A stretch of DNA of 64,000 nucleotides, taken from NCBI GenBank assembly GCA_964352625.1, contig CAYGSD010000006.1, positions 62,001-126,000 of the forward strand. Reading direction: 5' to 3'. Shown one piece after another: positions 57,185 to 64,000 of this stretch (positions within the stretch are counted from its first letter, which is position 1; each line of letters starts with the position of its first letter). The stretch comes from JAAEPI01 sp964352625. GTDB taxonomy: Bacteria; Bacteroidota; Bacteroidia; Cytophagales; Cyclobacteriaceae. The translations under genes were made by a program, and so were the position numbers. The notes below the pieces were generated by a model, which was not told where the DNA came from, ran no database searches, and saw only the letters and a program-made list of their open reading frames with translations.

Positions 57185-57775
57185 TTAGAGTTTCAACTTC
57201 TTTTTTAGAATCTTGCCAGAGATTTGAACAATTCCACCGATCGGAATTTCTCCCAGTTTTACGTCTTCGATTCCAACACGAATTAGCCTTAAAGTGGGAT
57301 GTCCCACTTTGGCCGTCATTCGACGGACTTGGCGATTTTTACCTTCCACGAGCGATATTTCCAACCAACCGGTCACAGGATGTTTCTTCCTGTTCACGGC
57401 AGGTTCTCTTTCACTTATCTCAGGAGAAATCAACGTTACCTGTGCATGCATTGTCTTGTATTTCTTACCCTTCAAGTTGATTTCAACACCCTTTTCAAGT
57501 TCCCTCAACGCTATTTCATCAGGCAATCCTTCTACTTCCACCCAGTACGTTCTCCTGTGCTGATTGCGAGGATCAAGTAAAGACTTGTTTAGAGAGGAAT
57601 CATTCGTCAAAATCAACAATCCTTCGCTATCCATATCCAGCCGTCCTACAGGATAAACATCTTTCTGCAAGTCAAACAATTCTCCAAGTCCCGGATTCCC
57701 TGCTTCAGAAGAAAACTGGCTCAGGTAGCCAAAGGGCTTATGTATTAGAAAATAGACGTGTTCTCTTCTACTCAT
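57185..57775 (-). CDS. 23S rRNA pseudouridine synthase, RluE/RluB family
   Basis: The 196-residue enzyme has YPVGRLDMDSEGLLILTND with the catalytic Asp, KPFGYLSQF near the start and EGKNRQVRRMTAKVGHPTLRL near residue 145. It lacks the N-terminal S4 domain, as in RluE, which modifies U2457. The exact site cannot be read from sequence alone. Confidence 0.9.
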   Translation of the reverse strand: MSRREHVYFLIHKPFGYLSQFSSEAGNPGLGELFDLQKDVYPVGRLDMDSEGLLILTNDSSLNKSLLDPRNQHRRTYWVEVEGLPDEIALRELEKGVEINLKGKKYKTMHAQVTLISPEISEREPAVNRKKHPVTGWLEISLVEGKNRQVRRMTAKVGHPTLRLIRVGIEDVKLGEIPIGGIVQISGKILKKKLKL

Positions 57776-57814
57776 TATTTAGAAAGGTAAGCTTACGGAA
57801 TTATCTTTAAGATT

Positions 57815-58462
57815 ATGAAATCTATTAGTATTCCGTTTGAGGAAAAAACCATTAATGCGTTACTTACCGAAGCTTCCCGGCCTTCGGCTCTCATTATCTT
57901 ATCTCACGGAGCAGGGGCACCAATGACGCATTCGTTTATGGAGTCACTATCAGAAGCACTTGTTCAGCAAAATCTTTCGGTACTTCGATTCAATTTTCCC
58001 TATATCGATCAAGGAAGGAAATCTCCCGGAAGTCCTAAAGCAAACATAAACGCATGGAGAGCTGTTGCCGAATGGTCCTTGAATCAAAACGATGTGCCTA
58101 TCCTTCTTTCTGGAAAATCCTATGGTGGAAGAATGGCCTCCCACCTATTGGCGGAACATTCTTTTGATCAGGTGAAAGGCATAATCTACTTTGGATTCCC
58201 GCTGCATGCACCCGGACGAGATTCTAAAGATAGAGCAGCTCATTTACCAAACATTCAAGTTCCACAGCTTTTCTTACAGGGAACTAAAGATGCATTAGCC
58301 AATAGTAGCTTGATGAAAGAAGTAGTGAATGAATTGCCAAAATCTACGTTAGTGGAATTCGAAAACTCGGACCATTCTTTCAAAACAAAGGGCAAGAAGA
58401 TTGAGGAAGTAATTACTCAACTTGCCGAAGAAACAAATCGATGGATTTCTCTAACCGTTTGA
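57815..58462 (+). CDS. Alpha/beta hydrolase, KANL3/Tex30-like
   Basis: The 215-residue protein has LILSHGAGAPMTHSFMESL near the start, the nucleophile elbow LLSGKSYGGRMASHL (Ser in KSYGG), VPQLFLQGTKDALA for the acid and ENSDHSF for the catalytic His. It has no signal peptide, so it is cytoplasmic. Substrate unknown; relatives are small esterase-like proteins. Confidence 0.87.
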   Translation: MKSISIPFEEKTINALLTEASRPSALIILSHGAGAPMTHSFMESLSEALVQQNLSVLRFNFPYIDQGRKSPGSPKANINAWRAVAEWSLNQNDVPILLSGKSYGGRMASHLLAEHSFDQVKGIIYFGFPLHAPGRDSKDRAAHLPNIQVPQLFLQGTKDALANSSLMKEVVNELPKSTLVEFENSDHSFKTKGKKIEEVITQLAEETNRWISLTV

Positions 58463-58534
58463 GGAATTTTCATCGACTTCCCTTGATACATCGTCTGATT
58501 TTACCGATTTTAGGCATCACTTATCACCCACATT

Positions 58535-61500
58535 ATGAAACTCATTAAATCCAGCTTATTCTCTCTCTTATTACTCGGAGTTACAGTCCTTTCAGCACAG
58601 GAAGCGAATCTGGTAATCCCAATGGGGCATGCTCAGCGTGTGAACTATATCGAGACCAGTTTTGACTTCAAGCTGTTAGGCTCTGTCGATGATTCTAACA
58701 TCATACACATCTGGGACACTGAGTCGCAGCGAGAGATTTACCAGCTAAATGCACACTCAGCTGGGATTGTCAATCTTGATTTTCATCCTACAAAAAATGA
58801 AATGGTTAGTAGCGACCAGGATGGCAATATTTATATCTGGGATACAAGCAATTTCACTGTCATCAAAACAATTGAAACCGGAGATAAACGAGCTCTTGTG
58901 AAATACCTACCGGATGGATCAGCACTAATTGCAGGCGGCAAAGAGAAATTATCTGTCTATGAAAGTTCTACATGGAGTGAAACCAAATCCATTGAAATGC
59001 CTAGCTCGGTTACCAGCATGGCCTATTCGCTCTTTTTGGAGACGTTATTCGTGGGGACACAAAGTGGTGAACTAAGAGGGTATAAAATAGAAGGAATGGA
59101 AATGGTCTACACGCTACAAGACAGAGACCAATCAATCAATGCCATTACAGCTTTCGACGATAAAGCCGCCATTGTTTTGGGTTACTCAGATGGCCATATG
59201 ACGACCGTGAACTCAACAGAAAATAGGATAATTAAATCCATCAAAGTGTTTTCTCAGACTGTTGAAAGCATTTTGGTCAATTCAAAACATGGGGGAATCA
59301 TAGCATCCGGGAGAAGTGCAGATAGCGACGTAAAACTCTTGGAAAATGATCTCACTGAGCAAAGTAAGTTCAAGTGGAGCAGCCAGCGCATGAACGATGA
59401 AAGCCTCAAAGGTCTTTCATGGGCGGATAATGAATCTGACAGAGTTTTCATTGCCGATCATGCCAATGTGATTCGAATCTACAAAAGTCAAGATCGCAGT
59501 TGGGAAAACGGCTCCTTTAAAGGTACTGCCAGACCCATCTATGATATTGACATTGATGCCAATGGAGAAAAGTTGGTAATTGCCTCTCGTAATAACCAAC
59601 TTAAGGTATTCGACCTGACAGGAGCAACCTACCCAATGCTTTTGGACGGGCATCAGGGCGGCATTGTTCAGTTGGATTACCACCCTGATGTCAATCTGGT
59701 TTTAGCAGCTGGCAGAGATAATGAAATCAAAGTATGGAATCTGAACCAACAGGAAATGAAGGATCAGCTTAAAAAAGTTGAATTCCTTGATTTCAATATT
59801 GAGTTCATCGGGGAAAAAACATACATCCGTAAGACAGGAGTAAACACCTACGAGGCATATGATTTCAAAGCGCAGAGTAGTAAGAAACTAGAGGTTGCAG
59901 GAGCTTTTGATATGAAGGTATCTAATGATGCTTCGACCTTGGTTTTTAAAAAAGCCGATGGGCTCTATCTATACCAGTCCTACGACCTAGCCTTCATTGG
60001 ATTAATTCCAATGCAAGGAATTGTGGATTTCAGTTTTGATGACAAACAGATAATGGCCCTATCAAATTCGAAAGACATTATCTATTTCGATGGTCTGAAT
60101 CAAACCAAGAAATTGAAAGTAGATAAAACCGGAGATAAAATACAGGGATTACCAAACGGTGATTTTTTCATCTATTCCTCTTCTGGCTTTAGGTCAAATG
60201 ATTTCAAAGCTTATCATTTTAATAGTTCAGGAGCTCTGAAATCTGAACTTTCCTCTCACAATGATTACATCACAAAAATCCTTAAGGTAAAAGACAACAT
60301 TCTAACTTCTTCTCTGGACGGTTCAATCAAAATTTGGGAAGGCAAGGACAATTCCTATGCTGAGGCGGGCACATTCATCCCTTTGAGGTTTGACAAGTTT
60401 GTGGTCACCACACCTGGACAACTCTTTGACGCATCTTCCGACGTGATGCAAGAGATGCACTATACTAAAGGAGCTGAAATAATAGCTCTGGAGCAATTAA
60501 AAAATTTCTACTATGAACCGAACCTATTGCAGAAACTAGTCAATTCAGGATCCGAGGGACTCAGAAAAACAGTGAACATCAGTGATCTGGGTTCAGCACC
60601 TCTGGTAGAATTAGTGAAGCACCCCAACAAAGATGGGGGTATTCTGGCCTTCAAAGTCATCGACCAAGGTGGTGGGATTGGCAAGGTTTCTTTGGTGATC
60701 AATGGCAAGGAAGTTTCGAATGATTTGACACAATCGCGAAGTGCGGCAGCTGAAAAACTCATCGAATACGACATCAAAGGACACCCCTACCTATTCGATG
60801 CTAAACCGTCGAGAATTAGCATTAAGGCTTACAACAAAGACGCTTCTATCGGTAGCGAGCCTAAGAATATTTTTGTGCTTCCCACAAGTGATCAAAAAAC
60901 GGCAATCAAACCAAAAATCTTTGCAATTGTGATCGGCACGGCAGATTACGCAGAAGATGAAATGGATTTGAAATATGCCGCTAAGGATGCCACCGATTTT
61001 GCTGCTGCACTGCGTATCAGCTCTTCCAATTTGATTGGTGGTGAAAACATGAATCTGACCGTGCTCACTACGGATAGACCTGAAAACGAATGGCCAACGA
61101 AGAACAATATCAGGAAGACTTTTGAGAAGTATGCCACTGAAGCCAGTGCGCGGGATTACCTCATCGTGTACATGGCCGGACATGGTGTGAATTCCGGTGG
61201 AGAAGATGGGGACTTCTACTATCTGACGTGCACCGCCAAAGACGGAAAAGTCTTTGAACAAGAGACTAGAGAAAAGCATGCTATTTCGAGTTACGAATTC
61301 ACCGAATACATCAAATCTGTTCCGGCTCTCAATCAAGTCATGATCGTAGACGCCTGTCATTCAGGCACCCTTACCTCAGCCTTTGGAAAAGAAAAGGTGA
61401 GCAAGACAATGAGCTCAGAAGAAGTCAAAGCCTATGAGCGAATGAAAGACCGAACCGGTATCTTTTTGCTTGCAGGCTCAGCCGCAGATGCCGTTAGTTA

Positions 61501-62071
61501 TGAAACCACACTTTATGGGCAAGGTCTGTTGACTTATGCGCTACTCTTTGGAATGAAAGGTGCAGCACTACATGAGGGAGAATACATTGATGTGCTGGAT
61601 CTGTTTCAATTCGCCTCCAAAAAAGTACCGCAGCTTGCCGCAGATATCGGAGGCATCCAGCGACCGGAGGTGAGAGTGCCTTCGGAAGTTGAGAGTTTCA
61701 ATATTGGAAAGATGACGGACAGTGACAAGCAAAACATCAAACTGCTCTCCCCTAAGCCGGTGTTTGTCCATACCAGCTTTCAGGATAGTGATCTTTTCTA
61801 TGACGCAAAAGGAATTGGAAATTCCCTGGACAACCGTCTATCCGAACTGAGTAAGGAGGATAATGCAAAAATCATATTCATGAATGAAAACCGCTTCAGT
61901 GGAGCGTATATAGTTCGGGGCAGATACGAGCAAAAAGGAGCCCTAACGATTGTTGATGTGAAGGTTTTTGAAGACGATAAAAAGAAATTGGAATTCAAGG
62001 TGGACGGCACAAGTGCTAATAGCATAGCAGATAAAATTGCGGCCAGATTGGAAAAGATGGTGGAGGGGTAA
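58535..62071 (+). CDS. Exported WD40-repeat protein with caspase (C14) domain
   Basis: The 1178-residue protein has a signal peptide ending near VLSAQ. Residues about 25-640 form WD40-type repeats with units such as IHIWDTESQREIYQLNAH, IYIWDTSNF, IKVWNLNQQ and IKIWEGKDN. A linker with an Ig-like stretch follows (about 700-785), then a caspase-like peptidase domain from about 795 with YMAGHGV (H883) and VDACHSG (C941), and a tail (about 1070-1178). The His-Cys dyad is intact. The signal peptide predicts a periplasmic or surface location. The substrate is unknown. Confidence 0.9.
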   Translation: MKLIKSSLFSLLLLGVTVLSAQEANLVIPMGHAQRVNYIETSFDFKLLGSVDDSNIIHIWDTESQREIYQLNAHSAGIVNLDFHPTKNEMVSSDQDGNIYIWDTSNFTVIKTIETGDKRALVKYLPDGSALIAGGKEKLSVYESSTWSETKSIEMPSSVTSMAYSLFLETLFVGTQSGELRGYKIEGMEMVYTLQDRDQSINAITAFDDKAAIVLGYSDGHMTTVNSTENRIIKSIKVFSQTVESILVNSKHGGIIASGRSADSDVKLLENDLTEQSKFKWSSQRMNDESLKGLSWADNESDRVFIADHANVIRIYKSQDRSWENGSFKGTARPIYDIDIDANGEKLVIASRNNQLKVFDLTGATYPMLLDGHQGGIVQLDYHPDVNLVLAAGRDNEIKVWNLNQQEMKDQLKKVEFLDFNIEFIGEKTYIRKTGVNTYEAYDFKAQSSKKLEVAGAFDMKVSNDASTLVFKKADGLYLYQSYDLAFIGLIPMQGIVDFSFDDKQIMALSNSKDIIYFDGLNQTKKLKVDKTGDKIQGLPNGDFFIYSSSGFRSNDFKAYHFNSSGALKSELSSHNDYITKILKVKDNILTSSLDGSIKIWEGKDNSYAEAGTFIPLRFDKFVVTTPGQLFDASSDVMQEMHYTKGAEIIALEQLKNFYYEPNLLQKLVNSGSEGLRKTVNISDLGSAPLVELVKHPNKDGGILAFKVIDQGGGIGKVSLVINGKEVSNDLTQSRSAAAEKLIEYDIKGHPYLFDAKPSRISIKAYNKDASIGSEPKNIFVLPTSDQKTAIKPKIFAIVIGTADYAEDEMDLKYAAKDATDFAAALRISSSNLIGGENMNLTVLTTDRPENEWPTKNNIRKTFEKYATEASARDYLIVYMAGHGVNSGGEDGDFYYLTCTAKDGKVFEQETREKHAISSYEFTEYIKSVPALNQVMIVDACHSGTLTSAFGKEKVSKTMSSEEVKAYERMKDRTGIFLLAGSAADAVSYETTLYGQGLLTYALLFGMKGAALHEGEYIDVLDLFQFASKKVPQLAADIGGIQRPEVRVPSEVESFNIGKMTDSDKQNIKLLSPKPVFVHTSFQDSDLFYDAKGIGNSLDNRLSELSKEDNAKIIFMNENRFSGAYIVRGRYEQKGALTIVDVKVFEDDKKKLEFKVDGTSANSIADKIAARLEKMVEG

Positions 62072-62100
62072 TGAATTTGCCATACTCTAATCTTTAATGA

Positions 62101-63516
62101 ATGGTATTTAGTTCAGCCATTTTCCTATTCGTATTTCTGCCAATCGTCGTATCCGTCAATTTGGTTCTTAGGAAAAAAGCCCAAAACCTTTTTCTGCTTG
62201 CGGTTAGTCTCCTGTTTTATGCATGGGGAGAAGGATTATTGGTACTGCTAATGCTCCTGTCTATTAGCATCAATTACATCGTAGGAATCCTCCTAGGCCA
62301 TGGCTTAAAAAAGCAAGAAAGAAAATTTCTCAAGCCTATCCTGACCATAGGGATTGTACTGAACTTAAGCCTGCTCATATACTATAAATATGCTCATTTT
62401 ATAGTCCAAAGTTTGAGTGAGCTAGGCTTTAATATGACCTTTAATACCAGCGGAATTGTACTTCCCATAGGCATTTCATTCTTTACGTTTCAAGGTCTCT
62501 CCTATCTTATTGATGTATATCGAGAGCAGGTTCCTTATCAAAAAAGTCCTTTTAAACTTGGGCTCTACATCGCTCTTTTTCCACAGCTTATAGCTGGGCC
62601 AATCATTAGATACAGTGACGTCAATGATCAAATTGAAAATCGAGAAAGAACCCTTGATAAGTTTACCAATGGCATTATTCGTTTCGTAAGGGGACTTGCC
62701 AAAAAGGTGATAATTGCCAACAATATGGCGCTCGTAGCTGATCTGATATTCGATGGTAACCCGACGGACTTATCTGCACCCATTGCCTGGATTGGAGTCC
62801 TGTGTTACTCACTTCAAATTTATTTCGATTTTTCAGGGTATTCTGACATGGCCATCGGTTTAGGACGAATGTTCGGTTTTGAGTTTCGAGAGAATTTCAG
62901 TCATCCTTATCGTTCCAAGTCATTTCGAGAATTCTGGCGGAGATGGCATATCTCCCTCTCTACGTGGTTTAGAGACTACTTATATATACCACTGGGAGGC
63001 AACCAAAGAGGCGAATTCCGAACATACATCAACCTTATCATCGTGTTTTTCTTGACAGGTCTGTGGCATGGAGCAAGTTGGAATTTTATTATTTGGGGAT
63101 TGTTCCATGGATTTTTTCTCATAATAGAAAGAATACTCCCCCTCAAACTACCGTCATTGCTTAACCCTCTCAAATCTCTATATGTTCTGTTTTTTGTGCT
63201 GATAGGATGGGTCTTCTTTCGAGCTGAAAATTTAAGCCTAGCACTTGACTATTTACAATCTATGTTCTCCTCAAACATGAGTTTACATCATTATGCGATT
63301 ACGCTCATTAACCCCTATTTTCTTTTCGTATTTATTCTCGGGGTTATTTTCTCAATGCCGATAAGGTCAAAGGCAGAATACCTCATGATGTCGTTGGTTA
63401 CTTCTAAAAACCTCCAGACACTTCTGATCTTAGGGTTTAACTTGGCCTTGTATTGCTACACGATTATAGAGTTTAGCAGCTCCACCTACAACCCGTTCAT
63501 TTATTTCCGATTCTAG
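62101..63516 (+). CDS. MBOAT-family O-acyltransferase, AlgI-like
   Basis: The 471-residue polytopic protein has the MBOAT signatures FFTFQGLSYLIDVYR, FPQLIAGPIIRY, DFSGYSDMAIGLGRMFGF, RSKSFREFWRRWHISLSTW and LTGLWHGASWNF with the conserved His. AlgI-type proteins carry acetyl groups across the membrane for O-acetylation of surface polysaccharides. It begins 29 bases after the caspase gene and five bases before the AlgJ-like gene. Confidence 0.93.
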   Translation: MVFSSAIFLFVFLPIVVSVNLVLRKKAQNLFLLAVSLLFYAWGEGLLVLLMLLSISINYIVGILLGHGLKKQERKFLKPILTIGIVLNLSLLIYYKYAHFIVQSLSELGFNMTFNTSGIVLPIGISFFTFQGLSYLIDVYREQVPYQKSPFKLGLYIALFPQLIAGPIIRYSDVNDQIENRERTLDKFTNGIIRFVRGLAKKVIIANNMALVADLIFDGNPTDLSAPIAWIGVLCYSLQIYFDFSGYSDMAIGLGRMFGFEFRENFSHPYRSKSFREFWRRWHISLSTWFRDYLYIPLGGNQRGEFRTYINLIIVFFLTGLWHGASWNFIIWGLFHGFFLIIERILPLKLPSLLNPLKSLYVLFFVLIGWVFFRAENLSLALDYLQSMFSSNMSLHHYAITLINPYFLFVFILGVIFSMPIRSKAEYLMMSLVTSKNLQTLLILGFNLALYCYTIIEFSSSTYNPFIYFRF

Positions 63517-63521
63517 TAAGT

Positions 63522-64000
63522 ATGTTCAAAAAAACAGATTTGAGTGTTTCGGATTTCTTGAAAATCATATTTTCAAGTCTATTAATAGTTAGCCTGTCTA
63601 TTCCGGCCATCTTCTCTGGAGCCTCGGAATCATCCAATGCTGAAAAAAGAGAACTTCAATCAAAGCCAGAATTTAATTTCTCGAAAGAATACTTTCTAGA
63701 TTTTGAAATGTACCTGTCTGATAACTTTGGTTTTCGTGCATCCCTGATAGAAGTGGGATCGAGATACAAACTCAAGTATTTCAAATCATCCAATCGTCCT
63801 CAAAATGTTTCTGTCGGAAATTCCGGATTTATCTTCTTTAATATCCCTCATGTGTATAACAGCTTTTCAAATTCCAACCTACTGACAGTCGAAGAAGGGC
63901 TGGATTTCAAAAATCAATTTGAGAAATTGAAGAAGCATGCGGATAAAAATGAGTACAAACTTATCTATGCATTTTGGCCCAATAAACAAACCATCTATCC
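63522..64000 (+). CDS. AlgJ/AlgX-like O-acetylation partner, 5' part
   Basis: From the ATG at 63522 to the window edge, 159 codons are visible. There is one N-terminal membrane helix (FLKIIFSSLLIVSLSIPAIF) and then a soluble domain with ENFGFR-like LSDNFGFRASLIEVGSRYK and VSVGNSGFIFF, typical of the SGNH-like AlgJ/AlgX proteins that work with MBOAT transferases. Catalytic residues are expected further on and are not in the window. Confidence 0.8.
   Translation, partial: MFKKTDLSVSDFLKIIFSSLLIVSLSIPAIFSGASESSNAEKRELQSKPEFNFSKEYFLDFEMYLSDNFGFRASLIEVGSRYKLKYFKSSNRPQNVSVGNSGFIFFNIPHVYNSFSNSNLLTVEEGLDFKNQFEKLKKHADKNEYKLIYAFWPNKQTIY

Overview
The window looks like the chromosome of a free-living Bacteroidota bacterium, most likely of the Cytophagales type. 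The signs are a type IX secretion tail on a cargo protein, promoter boxes of the Bacteroidota form TAnnTTTG, a near absence of Shine-Dalgarno sites, a bacilliredoxin-like protein, many TPR, lipoprotein and two-component genes, and the short interspersed palindromes common in that phylum. The window is mostly ordinary core and accessory metabolism with dense gene packing. It shows no prophage, CRISPR array or rRNA operon.

Layout. Positions 1-4.7 kb hold a cut-off YeeE/YedE gene, a small DUF2892 membrane protein, a DUF1080 lipoprotein, a TPR/HisKA protein without an ATPase domain, a single-domain response regulator and a type IX cargo protein. Positions 4.7-14.8 kb are a nearly complete molybdenum cofactor island (moaE, moaD, sufU, sufS, moaA, moeA, mocA, a mobA fusion, moaC, a moeB-rhodanese fusion, xdhC). 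It is interrupted by a REP-type tyrosine transposase unit that lies between two 197-bp direct copies of the moaC/moeB start region. Positions 15-22.4 kb hold a TauE/SafE exporter, a cupin, transketolase, a CstB-like persulfide dioxygenase-rhodanese, a SulP permease and a Crp/Fnr regulator, followed by a tRNA(CAU). Positions 22.6-34 kb hold lipoproteins, dapD, a glycosyltransferase, two DtxR-type proteins with a split FeoB, mnmE and an IF2N-like charged protein. Positions 34-45.6 kb hold a NarX/NarL-type two-component pair, an antiporter, a helicase, a bacilliredoxin, a run of very small genes, trmB, and the first two members of a three-member secreted protein family. Positions 45.6-57.8 kb hold folC with an ExbB/ExbD/TonB set, a SPOR protein, a barrel plus TPR pair, holA, an OmpA-like protein, the third family member and an RluE-like synthase. 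The right end holds a hydrolase, a WD40-caspase protein, and an MBOAT/AlgJ-like O-acetylation pair cut by the window edge.

How the parts fit together. The cofactor island carries its own cysteine desulfurase and SufU, which probably feed sulfur to the MoeB-rhodanese and MoaD. MocA and XdhC point to an enzyme of the xanthine dehydrogenase type. The neighbouring sulfur genes appear to form one regulon. A TGTRAY-N4-GTTACM palindrome (third base of the first half A or G) sits 35.5-36.5 bp from the end of the -7 box at four promoters: yeeE-like, DUF2892, cstB-like and sulP. This is the expected position for a class II activator, and the encoded Crp/Fnr protein, which has a CAMSITCC cysteine cluster, is the obvious candidate.

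The strongest leads for something undescribed are this sulfur regulon, the family of three secreted His-rich paralogues, the transposase insertion with its long duplication, six genes whose -7 box lies 2-6 bases from the start codon (candidate leaderless mRNAs), and a set of three tiny genes at 43.3-43.9 kb. All functional names come from reading the sequence by eye. No database search was run.
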